The notes: generated from the sequence alone by a model not told the origin. DNA of 64,000 nt from Tectiglobus sp965247245 (GCA_965247245.1 CBDFGV010000003.1:186001-250000), one strand, 5' to 3'. Counted from the first letter of the stretch, positions 35,420-44,367 are shown. Made by a program: numbers and translations.

Positions 35420-36949
35420 ATGCCACGAGCTCAGACAATGATGTTGATAAGATACATAATTGGTCTGGCCATATTGCTGGCCTCGACAGCATACGCGTAT
35501 GCGAGCACTGGCCGCGTTGCACTGGTTATCGGCAACTCGGACTACAAACACGCAGCTATTCTCGACAATCCGGTGAATGACGCGAATGATATCGCAGCCG
35601 CATTGGAGAAGCAGAACTTCAAGGTCATCAAGGGGATTGATCTTGATCACGCCGGGATGCTGGCCACGATCAGAAAGTTCAGCCGAGCGTTGAGCAAGGG
35701 CGATGTCGGTGTGTTCTTCTACGCCGGTCACGGCATTCAGGTCAGCGGCAAGAATTATCTCGTTCCCATAGACGCCAAGTTGACCGACAGTTTCGGCATC
35801 GACTTTGAGCTGGTTCGCCTCTCCCGCATTCATCAGGCCATGGAACAGTCGTCCAAGGTCAATATCATCTTCCTGGACGCCTGCCGCAATAACCCGATCG
35901 CGCGCAACCTGGCCCGGTCGATGGGCACCCGTTCCGCAGCCGTTGGTAATGGCCTGGCCGCGATGGAGTCGGGTATCGGTTCTCTCATCTCGTTTTCGAC
36001 CCAACCGGGTAACGTTGCCTTGGATGGACGGGGCATGCGCAATTCGCCTTACTCGGCCGCGCTCGCGAAATACATCTCCGAAGGCAGCGGCGATATCACG
36101 GAAATCCTCATCAAGGTGCGCCGCGATGTGATGGCGGCCACGTCGCAGCAACAGGTTCCATGGGAACACTCGGCACTCACGCAGCAATTCTATTTCCAGA
36201 AGAAGCAAACGCCCCCTCAGGCAGCGCAACCGGCTGCAAGTTCACCCGGCGGACTGACGTTCGCGCAGCGTGCAGAGTTGGCGTTTTGGAATTCGGTCAA
36301 GGACAGCGGTGACCCGGCACTACTGCGGTCCTATCTTGAGCAATACCCGCAAGGAGCTTTTGCAGCATTGGCCAAGGTTCTAGCCGGACGTCACAGCAAA
36401 ACGGCCGTTGCTGCGAACGCGACGGCAACTAAGAAAAGTGCAGGTGGTTCGGCCACACGCGCCGCTGAGACATCAACAGCATCGATAGGTGTCAAAAAAC
36501 AATCAGGCAGCGCCAGCCTAAGCGCACTCGAACGCCGCCGCCGCGCACGCTTGCTGCGGTTGCGAGCCAACCGACGCGCCGCCGCGCAAAACCGCGAACC
36601 GGGTGAGGCATCCACGACTTCAAAACAGGCCCCCATCAAGGTGGCTCGCGCCGAAGCCACGCGCAGCGCCAGGCCTGCCCAACCAAGTGGGCAGGCGTCA
36701 ACGGCCAACGCGCGTGCGCAACGCTCGGCAATCTACGTGGCTATTCAGACTGAACTGAAGCGGCTCAGTTGTTACAACGGCAACGCCGATGGACGCTGGA
36801 GCAAGCGCAGCCATCTCGCGCTACGCAAGGCTTACGGTTCAGGAGCAGCACCCTCGGTGTCGGACTTGCGCGATCTGACAGCGACCACAGCTGCCAAAAT
36901 CCTGTCGACGCTGCGCAAGTTCAAGGACGCTCATTGTCCAACCAAGTGA
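35420..36949 (+). CDS. Exported caspase-family (C14) protease
   Basis: A 509-residue protein starting MPRAQTMMLIRY (AAAGGGA upstream). Signal peptide residues 1-29. The caspase-fold p20 domain spans about 30-270 with catalytic His104 (FFYAGHGIQ) and Cys155 (FLDACRNNP), and ALVIGNSDYK as the first strand. A spacer rich in Ala, Ser and Arg (residues about 290-425) is followed by an 80-residue helical C-terminal domain with two Cys (LSCYNGNADGRWSKRS to HCPTK), resembling peptidoglycan-binding modules. Bacterial caspase homologues of this layout are common in Rhizobiales and mostly unstudied. It is predicted periplasmic. Confidence 0.88.
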   Translation: MPRAQTMMLIRYIIGLAILLASTAYAYASTGRVALVIGNSDYKHAAILDNPVNDANDIAAALEKQNFKVIKGIDLDHAGMLATIRKFSRALSKGDVGVFFYAGHGIQVSGKNYLVPIDAKLTDSFGIDFELVRLSRIHQAMEQSSKVNIIFLDACRNNPIARNLARSMGTRSAAVGNGLAAMESGIGSLISFSTQPGNVALDGRGMRNSPYSAALAKYISEGSGDITEILIKVRRDVMAATSQQQVPWEHSALTQQFYFQKKQTPPQAAQPAASSPGGLTFAQRAELAFWNSVKDSGDPALLRSYLEQYPQGAFAALAKVLAGRHSKTAVAANATATKKSAGGSATRAAETSTASIGVKKQSGSASLSALERRRRARLLRLRANRRAAAQNREPGEASTTSKQAPIKVARAEATRSARPAQPSGQASTANARAQRSAIYVAIQTELKRLSCYNGNADGRWSKRSHLALRKAYGSGAAPSVSDLRDLTATTAAKILSTLRKFKDAHCPTK

Positions 36950-37024
36950 GCAGTTGCTCCAGATCATCAAGCTGTTATTGCGACGCCCGCTCTCGAGCAA
37001 CGAATTTCGCCTTGGCAGTGAGGG

Positions 37025-37324
37025 CTAACTGCCCTGCCCATCCATCAGGAATGCCAGACGATCATCGGTCCGCGCCGGTGTGATTTCCAGGATCTCGGCT
37101 GTGACCACATCCTGGGCGACGAAAGGATCGTCGTTGACGCGGGCCGTAATGGCATCTCGCGTGACACCATGGGCGACCACGGCACCGCCTGCCTTGGGCT
37201 GTAGGCTACCGACCACCAGGAAGACACCATCCGCAATGCCCTGTTTGATCCAGGCATTGTGCGCGTCCATCAGTTCTGGAGCTTTGGCCTTGTTGGCGGA
37301 GAAGCGGAGCAGGACAACAAACAT
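37025..37324 (-). CDS. YciI-family protein
   Basis: A 99-residue YCII-related protein starting MFVVLLRFSANK. The conserved His is in LMDAHNAWI (residue about 22) with Asp in DDPFVAQDVV, the pair seen as active-site residues in this ferredoxin-like family, whose members include dehydrochlorinase-like proteins. It starts 4 bp after the stop of the TetR gene, so it is co-transcribed with and probably controlled by that regulator. Reaction unknown. Confidence 0.88.
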   Translation of the reverse strand: MFVVLLRFSANKAKAPELMDAHNAWIKQGIADGVFLVVGSLQPKAGGAVVAHGVTRDAITARVNDDPFVAQDVVTAEILEITPARTDDRLAFLMDGQGS

Positions 37325-37328
37325 GGGT

Positions 37329-37946
37329 TCAGCCTTTCTTGTTTTTCCGTGAGGTCTTTGAGGCGGGCGGACGTGCACTGCGCTCCAGCTGCGCATCGAC
37401 CCATTGGCACATGTCACGCACCTCCGCGCGAATGAACGCTTCGTCTGCAAATGCGTTGGCGAGCGTCGCAACGCCCTGGCTACGCGCCAGAAGGTGGAGC
37501 GCTAGTGTTTTGGCGTCTCGCTTGCGCCCGCCCGCAGCGAACTGGCGAGTAAGCCAGTCTCGGAACAGCGCAAAGATCTCACGGGCCGCGACATGCGCCT
37601 CATGCTCAAGCTTGGCCAGCTCATTGCACAACGAGCCGACAGGGCATCCATGGGCCATGATGCTCTTGCGATTGGCGATGAGGATCCCAATGAAACCTTG
37701 AATACGTTCAGCGGGGGAGCTGCCTTCGGCCTCCCACCGCTCCAGCATCTCTTGTGTCTTTGCCAGGCGCAGGGTAATCACGGCATCGAGGATGTCATCC
37801 TTGCTCTTAAAGTGATGATAAAAGTTGCCACGCGAAATCTCGACGGCCGCTGCAACATCAGCAAATGATGTGTGTGCAAAACCGTGCTCGTAGAACAGCT
37901 GGTCCGCTGCCTCGATAATTCGCTCACGCGTGTTCATGAGTGACAA
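37329..37946 (-). CDS. TetR/AcrR-family repressor
   Basis: A 205-residue TetR regulator. The helix-turn-helix lies at residues about 5-55 (ERIIEAADQLFYEHGF, then VEISRGNFYHHFKSKDD). The ligand-binding domain contains HGCPVGSLCNELAK (residues about 97-112) with two Cys, a motif seen in NemR/AcuR-like regulators that sense electrophiles by cysteine modification. Tandem palindromes lie 15-53 bp upstream of the start, so it should repress itself and the YciI gene. Electrophile sensing is inference from the Cys motif. Confidence 0.9.
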   Translation of the reverse strand: MSLMNTRERIIEAADQLFYEHGFAHTSFADVAAAVEISRGNFYHHFKSKDDILDAVITLRLAKTQEMLERWEAEGSSPAERIQGFIGILIANRKSIMAHGCPVGSLCNELAKLEHEAHVAAREIFALFRDWLTRQFAAGGRKRDAKTLALHLLARSQGVATLANAFADEAFIRAEVRDMCQWVDAQLERSARPPASKTSRKNKKG

Positions 37947-37960
37947 CCTGATGACTGCAA

Positions 37961-37999
37961 TAGGACGCTTGCCCTAGATAATTAGGACGATTGTCCTAA
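37961..37999. promoter_or_regulatory. Tandem TetR operators
   Basis: A perfect site TTAGGAC-GATT-GTCCTAA (37982-37999) and a near copy TAGGAC-GCTT-GCCCTA (37961-37976) have centres 22 bp apart, two helical turns. They lie directly before the TetR start codon and match the half-site style of NemR-like repressors. Confidence 0.75.
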
Positions 38000-38134
38000 G
38001 TAGTCAACTGCCTGCCTGTCGGGACTGGTCCATAAATCATTGAACGTCAGCGCGTCGGCACTGTATCGGCCTGTCGCACCGAGGTGCGAGGCAGGGTCAT
38101 GACGTGGAAAGGATGCGCGCGTGGTCGTGTTGGC

Positions 38135-38911
38135 CTATTGCGGCAACAGGCAGTCATCGCTCAGCGGTGCAACTGGTGTGAAGTCCGCATGATGCTTGTA
38201 ACCGGGCCGCGCGAACTTGGTTTGCTTGTTCGCGACGGGGTTCAGGATCAACGAAAAGATCGGCCGGTCCCATGGCGACATGTTGGGCGGTGAGCCATGC
38301 ACGAGGATATCGCCAAAAATCAAACCGGTGCCGGCCTTGCCCTTGGCAGAGACAAGCCCGCCTTTGTTGATCAGTTCGCCCACAGCAGATTGGTCAACAC
38401 ACCACAACGGATAGCTGGTTGTTGTCGTATCATGGTGTGAGGGTGCCGCACCAAAGCGTTGCGAACCCGGAACAAAATAAAGCGGCCCGTTGAATTCCGT
38501 CACATCGCTCAGGAACACATGCAGATTGAGCGCGAGCGGTTCCGGCACGCCGTCGTCGGCGTGATGCGTCGCGAAGTCATAGTGCCATTGCCAGGCTTCG
38601 CCGTCGAAGGCGGACTTCACGTTGATCTTGACCTGCTGGATATAGAGATCATCGCCACGCAACTGCTGTGCGGGTTTGACGAGCCGGGGAGGGCGCACGA
38701 GCCTGGCGAACGTCTCATGGCGCTCATGCAGACCCATGGCCGTGCGCACCTCGCCGCTCTTTTTCTCAATGACATTGGCTTCACTGTCTTCGTTGAAAAC
38801 ATCGGCCATAGCCGCATTCAGTCGCGCGACCTCATCTGCGGAGAAGAGTTCTGGCAGTATGAGAAAGCCATCCTTCTCAAACGCAGCCAACTGCTCAGCC
38901 GACAGCTCCAT
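38135..38911 (-). CDS. EctD/PhyH-family 2-oxoglutarate dioxygenase
   Basis: A 258-residue Fe(II)/2-oxoglutarate enzyme of the phytanoyl-CoA dioxygenase superfamily. The iron site is WHYDFATHH (His and Asp, residues about 109-111) with the distal His in LVHGSPPNMSPWDRP. The block WHYDFATHHADDGVPEP and the HGSPPNMSP segment resemble ectoine hydroxylase EctD (WHSDFETWH, HGSNGNITP), and GPLYFVPGSQ is similar to the family's MLVPGSH. It is shorter than EctD and no ectoine genes are near, so the substrate may be another small amino acid-like compound. Confidence 0.85.
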   Translation of the reverse strand: MELSAEQLAAFEKDGFLILPELFSADEVARLNAAMADVFNEDSEANVIEKKSGEVRTAMGLHERHETFARLVRPPRLVKPAQQLRGDDLYIQQVKINVKSAFDGEAWQWHYDFATHHADDGVPEPLALNLHVFLSDVTEFNGPLYFVPGSQRFGAAPSHHDTTTTSYPLWCVDQSAVGELINKGGLVSAKGKAGTGLIFGDILVHGSPPNMSPWDRPIFSLILNPVANKQTKFARPGYKHHADFTPVAPLSDDCLLPQ

Positions 38912-38972
38912 AATGTGCTCCTGTCCTCATCATGCCTGGGAGCATAACCAACCAACGGCGCGCCGTCACAAC

Positions 38973-39443
38973 CTACTTGTATTTCACTGCGGTAATGAAC
39001 TCACTGAAGCTCTCGCACCAGACGACAACCGTGTTGAACTTTTCAATATCGACATCGCCTGGCAGCTCAACAATGAAGCCATCGAAGGTCTTGATGTCTC
39101 CGACCTGCCGTGCGCCATCTTTGAGTTTCAGAAACTGCTCCTCGTCTTCGACGAAGGCCGTTGTGAGGTACAGCTTGTAGTCGGGCCCTGGTGCCAGCCG
39201 GCCTTCGTGGACGATCTTTTTCGGTGTGACACTGATCTTGCCTTCGCCCCAATGGAGAAAGTCGCTGCCCTTGAGGTCGCGCGTGAGCGTCCCGTTATAG
39301 AGCGCGGTTTTGGCCGTCGCGGCGAGCATCGCTTTGTCCGGGCCTTCTGGTGCGGTGAGAATGGGTAGGAAGTAGATGCCGAGCGCAAAGCCAACGGCCA
39401 GCATTGCAGTATGGCTTCCAGCCAGAAAAATCCACTTCAACAT
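38973..39443 (-). CDS. Membrane-anchored DM13-domain protein
   Basis: A 156-residue protein with an N-terminal membrane segment (residues about 8-31, GSHTAMLAVGFALGIYFLPIL) and a DM13 domain (about 47-156). Domain features are LYNGTLTRDLKGSDF, HWGEGKISV, GPDYKLYLTT, a central GDIKTFDGFIVELPGDVDI part and the conserved Cys in VVWCESFSEFI. DM13 domains are proposed to take part in redox reactions through that Cys, probably with a haem or other cofactor. The protein is likely periplasmic. GGAGAG precedes the start. Confidence 0.88.
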   Translation of the reverse strand: MLKWIFLAGSHTAMLAVGFALGIYFLPILTAPEGPDKAMLAATAKTALYNGTLTRDLKGSDFLHWGEGKISVTPKKIVHEGRLAPGPDYKLYLTTAFVEDEEQFLKLKDGARQVGDIKTFDGFIVELPGDVDIEKFNTVVVWCESFSEFITAVKYK

Positions 39444-39590
39444 GTCACTCTCCGGTCAAACAGCTGTTTCTGACATCGAGATAGCACGCTGTCGGGAGAT
39501 ATTTAAGACGGTCGGGGCCGTATCAGTGGAAGACAAGTGACGACGACAGCAAGAGACGCGTCCTCAGCTGTCTCTGCCAGCACTCTCCAG

Positions 39591-41834
39591 TTACGGACAG
39601 GTCGTGGCGTTGACGATTGTCCCGTCGACGAAGACAAGGTTGTCTCCGCTTGGCACGCCACCATTTTCTCGATTGCAGATCTGACCGCCAAGTGTCGTCA
39701 CGCTATTCACATTGCCAGTGCTGTCAGGCAGTATCGTTGATGCGCCATCTACGAAGTTGAAGATGTGGTCTCCGATGGATCCAGCGATCGTCGTGTTTGC
39801 GATGCGTAGTTCTGTATCTTGATAGATGTAGAAAGCACTTTGACCGATGTTTGTGAGCACTAAGCTGTTGGCAACAATACTGTTCAGCCGGTCAGAAATC
39901 TCCACACCATGCTCCGCTGTGTTAGAGATGTCCAAATTGTCGAGCAAAACAGAAAAGTTGTTGTAACCCAGTGAGATGCCAGACCCTGCCGTGTCAGCGA
40001 TCGATACATTCTGGACTGTTAAACTTTCGTTCTCGCCGCCAAATGTAATGCCGCCCTCTCCGGTTGTCATGATTGAGATGCCGGCGAGCCTGACAGACAG
40101 ATTTTCGTAACCAACCAAGATGCCACTCCCACCGGTCCCGGCAATGACAACATCGTTGATATCGATATCTATGTTGGCGTGACCGATGCGCAATCCGGCG
40201 CGGTCAGTGTTGCTGATCGTCACGTCGGCAATTTGGAGCATCGGACTTCTGTCACCGATCATAATGCCTTCAAACGTCGTTTTGGCGACTGTGGTGCCCG
40301 CTATCGTCACAGTATTGAAGTCATCAAGTAAAATGCCTCGTTCCGCAACACCTTTGATGGATACATCAACGATGGAGATTGAGTTGTAATCCCCGCCTTG
40401 AATACCGTCACCCAACGCATCGAAGATCGAACTGTCCTCTACTGTAATCTCATTCCAGTCATCAAATCTGATGCCATCGTCGCCGACATCGGAAATGATG
40501 AGATCGGTGAGGAAGAGATTTGTCCTGTTGTCGCCTAATCGAATGCCACTATTGCCACTGGCGAATGGGTCACCCACTATGGTCAGACCGGCCACGTGGG
40601 TGTTGGAGCCTGCCAAAATGAGGTTGGCTTCATCTCCTGGCGATGTCAGGCTGCCTGCTGCTCCGGGCGCTGTAAATGGCAACACGATGCCAGTACGTCG
40701 GCCGCGCACAGAGATGGTCGATCCGCCGCCCATCAGCGTTTGATTACCCTGCAGGGCCTGCGCGCCTTGCACTTCGCCATTGACGATGATGAGTGAGTTA
40801 TCGTCGGCCGTTGTTGAGGCTGTTCTCACATCGGTCGTCGCATCCGCATAGGCAACGCGATCGAAGTCCGTGCCGGTCAGCGCATCTTCGATGTCTTCGC
40901 GCTTGCTGCGACCGGTCACGATGTCGGTGTCGCGCTCGACGCCATCGAGCATGCGGCGCTGTTGATGCGAGAGCAAGGCTAGCGATCGGACCGACTGGCC
41001 GCCGCTCAGCGGAATGCGCATGCGCAGGCCAACGTCATGGCGCGTCTCACGGACATCGTCGTGGCTGACTTCGTATTCGGCCGTCAGCCGAGAGCCCGGG
41101 ATCGACGCGAAGACATCGTTGACGCGCAACTCAAGCCGACCTTTGACGCCGGTGACGTTATCCTCTGCATCGTCACTATAGAAGTGGTAGCCACCAGCAT
41201 AGGCACGCAGTTCGAAGAGGTTCGGATCGACTTTGAGGTACTCGGTCGGTAGGCGAAACCCGACTTCCCCGTCGATGCCCTTGAGGCCAACCTCCTCGCC
41301 ACCGACGATGGAGATCTGATTGCCCTGCAATTGGACCTGGGCGAAGCCTGCCACGCCGGTCTGCGGCGCAGTCACCGGGCCGTACCAATTCAACCGCACA
41401 TCGACGTTCTTAGACAAGGCCTCGAAGCCACCGGAGAGCTGCCAAAAAGTATTGTCGATGTCCGTTCTACGGACGTCGCCGCCGATCCAGGCACCGAGAT
41501 TGAAACCCCATGGCGTCATCTGGCGATAACCGAATGCGAGGTTGCCTTCCTTGGCGCTGTCGTCGAAGAATTTGGCGGTCAGTTGGCCGAACAGCAGCGT
41601 TCGCTCACTGCCGCGGACTGGCGCGAAGACGGTCGTCTCGCCCCGATTCGTGCCGGTTGTGCCGGTGCTGTCTTCATCGCGGCTGTTGTGGTAGCCGCCA
41701 ATCTCAAACCATGGATGCCAGGTTGATGGTTTGTGCGAGGGTTGCCTGGCGGAGATAGGCGTCGCCGCTGCGCAGCTAACCAGCATCGCCGTCGCAACAG
41801 CAATCAAATTGCACTCAATTGATAACCTAACCAT
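39591..41834 (-). CDS. Inverse-autotransporter-type surface protein, paralogue 2
   Basis: About 747 residues from MVRLSIECNLIA (ATG two codons upstream also possible). Signal peptide, then a beta-domain almost the same as in paralogue 1 (WHPWFEIGGYHNSRDED, LAFGYRQMTPWGFNLG, RLNWYGPV) and the linker RRMLDGVERDTDIVTG. The passenger is a different beta-helix with about nine regular 23-24-residue rungs; examples of rung starts are GDGIQGGDYNSISIVD, RAGLRIGHANIDIDIN and GSGISLGYNNFSVLLD. The C-terminus repeats the capping module with Cys in GGQICNREN and TTCP. Predicted outer-membrane protein with an exposed passenger, perhaps an adhesin. Confidence 0.75.
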   Translation of the reverse strand: MVRLSIECNLIAVATAMLVSCAAATPISARQPSHKPSTWHPWFEIGGYHNSRDEDSTGTTGTNRGETTVFAPVRGSERTLLFGQLTAKFFDDSAKEGNLAFGYRQMTPWGFNLGAWIGGDVRRTDIDNTFWQLSGGFEALSKNVDVRLNWYGPVTAPQTGVAGFAQVQLQGNQISIVGGEEVGLKGIDGEVGFRLPTEYLKVDPNLFELRAYAGGYHFYSDDAEDNVTGVKGRLELRVNDVFASIPGSRLTAEYEVSHDDVRETRHDVGLRMRIPLSGGQSVRSLALLSHQQRRMLDGVERDTDIVTGRSKREDIEDALTGTDFDRVAYADATTDVRTASTTADDNSLIIVNGEVQGAQALQGNQTLMGGGSTISVRGRRTGIVLPFTAPGAAGSLTSPGDEANLILAGSNTHVAGLTIVGDPFASGNSGIRLGDNRTNLFLTDLIISDVGDDGIRFDDWNEITVEDSSIFDALGDGIQGGDYNSISIVDVSIKGVAERGILLDDFNTVTIAGTTVAKTTFEGIMIGDRSPMLQIADVTISNTDRAGLRIGHANIDIDINDVVIAGTGGSGILVGYENLSVRLAGISIMTTGEGGITFGGENESLTVQNVSIADTAGSGISLGYNNFSVLLDNLDISNTAEHGVEISDRLNSIVANSLVLTNIGQSAFYIYQDTELRIANTTIAGSIGDHIFNFVDGASTILPDSTGNVNSVTTLGGQICNRENGGVPSGDNLVFVDGTIVNATTCP
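40570..41745. repeat. Long direct repeat, copy B (beta-domain coding DNA)
   Basis: Partner of 32720-33895, same orientation. Recombination between the copies would delete or duplicate about 7.85 kb including the FecR-like, caspase, TetR, dioxygenase and DM13 genes. Limits are approximate. Confidence 0.8.
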
Positions 41835-41899
41835 TTGCATCCCGCTCCGAGCGGCCACGAGCTCCGGTGCGCCACCGCAGCTCGAGGGCGGCCTAATGC

Positions 41900-41933
41900 A
41901 TTGATAAGTCGGTTGAGAAGAGAGGTGTTATGC
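41900..41933 (-). promoter_or_regulatory. Promoter-like element of paralogue 2
   Basis: On the minus strand GCATAACAC is followed, 18 bp after TAACAC, by TATCAAT; the CCGACT between them is shared with paralogue 1. It lies about 65 bases before the start codon. The rest of 41934-42189 shows no supported feature. Confidence 0.55.
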
Positions 41934-42189
41934 AGGAAGCGAACTCGCATCCGGGTATTCGCACTTGGCACAAGCGAGCTGATTGAAGAGGTCGGCACAC
42001 TTTGTTTGTGCAGGAAGCGCAGCACTGTTGCAGCGAGGCCGCGGCAAGACGAAATACAATCGACGTAACGTGTCGGCCGGACAAGCGGCTCGCCAAACTG
42101 CTCAGGCTCGATAGTGTGCCATTTCCAAACACAGCGACCACGGCGGCGGAGCAGCGAGCCGTTCGCAAATGCTCCGTCACGCGGATGTG

Positions 42190-44367
42190 TTAGTTGCAGT
42201 TGTTCGGCTGACCATCGTCGTCGATGAGGATGGTGCCGTCGAGTTCGATCGTGCCAGTGAACGCTCCGCCGGACTCGGCCCGGCAGATTCGCCCACCAAG
42301 AGATATCGTGGTGTTGATGTTGCCGATACTGCCGGTCTCTACCACCGCGGTGCCATAACTGAAGTTGAAGATGTCGCCACCGATTGAACCCACGAATGTG
42401 TTGCCTGCGATCCGCAATGTCGTATCGCCGTTGTTGTAAATGGCGCTCTGACCGATGTCCGATAGCCTGGAGCCAGCGATAACGACGGAATTGCCATCAT
42501 TCAGTTCGATCCCGTGTTCGCCTGTGTTCGTTATCGAAGTCGCTGTGATGTCGACGGTATTATCCTCATCGATATCGATGCCGGACTCGTCGACATCTGC
42601 GATCGATACGTTGGCGATCCTGACGTCCTCATTGCGTTTGCCGATAAAGATGCCGCTGACACCAGCGCCGATCATCTGCGAATGCGTGATAGAGATTGGT
42701 CCGACATTATCGCTGATGATGAATATGCCGACGGAGCCAGCATCGGAAATTGAAACATGCTCGACGTCAATCTGTAGGTTGTCGAAGCCGATGTTGATGC
42801 CGCTAATGCCGGGGTTTCGGATGACAACATCTCGAATGGTTGCGCGGTTCCGCTCGCCAATGTCGATGCCATTGTAATAGGCATCCGATATCGAACCGCC
42901 CGTAACGACAGCGGTGTTGTCGGCATCCACGGATATGCCGTCTTCACCAACTCTGGCAATACTGACGTCCATGACGGAAAACTGATTGCGGTCTGCTGCG
43001 TAGATCCCACTGGAACCGATCCACGAGATATCAAGGTTGGTCAGGAACACGTTGGATTTGTCACTGCCGATCTCAACACCATGCCCGCTGCCTTCGCCAT
43101 ATCCAACAATACGCAGTCCCGCGATGTGCGTGTTCGAGCCTTCGAGTAACAGGTTGCTGTTGTTGCCGGTTGGCTCCGTCAGCAAGGCTGGTGCACCCGG
43201 CGCTGTAAACGGGACAACGAGGCCTGAGTTGCGCCCGCGCACCGCGATAGTCGAGCCTCCGCCTTGCAGGGTTTGGTTGCGTTGGACGGTCTGCGAGCCC
43301 TGGATTTCTCCGTTGGCAATGATCAGGGAGTTGTCGCCGGCAGCAGCGGAGGTCGTCGTCACATCAGTTGCGGCAGACGCATAGGCAACGCGGTCAAAGT
43401 CCGTACCGGTCAATGCGTCTTCGACGTTCTCCCGCTTGCTGCGCCCTGTGATGATATCGGTGTCACGCTCGATGCCGTCGAGCATGCGGCGTTGCTGGTG
43501 GGACAGTGACGCAAGCGAGCGCGCCGGTTGGCCTCCGCTTAGGGGGAACCGCATGCGCAGGCCGACATCATGACGTGTATCGCGTACGTCGTCATGGCTG
43601 ACCTCGTAATCGACCGTCAATCGCGAACCCGGCAAAGCCGCAATGACATCGTTGACGCTGAGCTCAAGTCGACCTTTGACGCCGGTGACGTTGTCTTCGG
43701 CCAGATGGCTGTCGAAGTGATAGGCGCCCGCGTAGGCGCGCAGTTCAAACTTGTTGGGATCAATCCGCAGGTACTCGCTTGGCACACGAAACCCGATCTC
43801 GCCATCGATCCCCATCAGGCCGACCTCCTCACCACCTGTCAGATAGATTTGATGGCCATCCAGTGTCAGCTCGGCGAAGTCTGCCGAGCCCGGTCTTGCC
43901 CCGGTCACAGGGCCATACCAGTTGAGGCGAACGTCGACATTCTTTGACAGCGCTTCAAAGCCGCCGGATAGCTGCCAGAAGGTGTTGTCGATCTCCGTGT
44001 TGCGGACGTCGCCGCCAATCCACGCGCCAAGATTGAAGCCCCACGGCATCATCCGGCGATAGCCGAAGGCAAGGTTGCCCTCCTTGGCATGGTCGTCGAA
44101 GAACTTGGTGGTCAGCTGGCCGAACAGCAACGTGCGTTCGCGACCTCTTATCGGCGCGAAGATGGTGGTCTCACCACGATTGGTGCCGGTCGTGCCGGTG
44201 CTGTCTTCATCACGGCTGTTGTGCGCCCCGCCGATCTCGAACCATGGGTGCCAATAAGCCGGGCGTTGTGACGGTTGGCTCGCCAGTACCTGCGTTGCGC
44301 TGCAAAGGCTAAGGACTACTCCAGCGGCCGCAAATGCACCGATCGATCGTGCCAACAATCGAGCCAT
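42190..44367 (-). CDS. Inverse-autotransporter-type surface protein, paralogue 3
   Basis: A 725-residue protein starting MARLLARSIGAF (GGGAAGAGA upstream). Signal peptide to about residue 29. The beta-domain (about 36-270) keeps the same motifs (WHPWFEIGGAHNSRDED, GETTIFAPI, LAFGYRRMMPWGFNLG, RLNWYGPVTG) but is more diverged than copies 1 and 2. The linker reads RRMLDGIERDTDIITG. The passenger has about ten beta-helix rungs (for example VGISGINIG-like steps such as GISGINIGFDNLQID and ESGIDIDEDNTVDIT). The C-terminal cap has Cys in GGRICRAES and PNNCN. It sits 331 bp upstream of paralogue 2 with its own promoter-like element. Confidence 0.75.
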   Translation of the reverse strand: MARLLARSIGAFAAAGVVLSLCSATQVLASQPSQRPAYWHPWFEIGGAHNSRDEDSTGTTGTNRGETTIFAPIRGRERTLLFGQLTTKFFDDHAKEGNLAFGYRRMMPWGFNLGAWIGGDVRNTEIDNTFWQLSGGFEALSKNVDVRLNWYGPVTGARPGSADFAELTLDGHQIYLTGGEEVGLMGIDGEIGFRVPSEYLRIDPNKFELRAYAGAYHFDSHLAEDNVTGVKGRLELSVNDVIAALPGSRLTVDYEVSHDDVRDTRHDVGLRMRFPLSGGQPARSLASLSHQQRRMLDGIERDTDIITGRSKRENVEDALTGTDFDRVAYASAATDVTTTSAAAGDNSLIIANGEIQGSQTVQRNQTLQGGGSTIAVRGRNSGLVVPFTAPGAPALLTEPTGNNSNLLLEGSNTHIAGLRIVGYGEGSGHGVEIGSDKSNVFLTNLDISWIGSSGIYAADRNQFSVMDVSIARVGEDGISVDADNTAVVTGGSISDAYYNGIDIGERNRATIRDVVIRNPGISGINIGFDNLQIDVEHVSISDAGSVGIFIISDNVGPISITHSQMIGAGVSGIFIGKRNEDVRIANVSIADVDESGIDIDEDNTVDITATSITNTGEHGIELNDGNSVVIAGSRLSDIGQSAIYNNGDTTLRIAGNTFVGSIGGDIFNFSYGTAVVETGSIGNINTTISLGGRICRAESGGAFTGTIELDGTILIDDDGQPNNCN

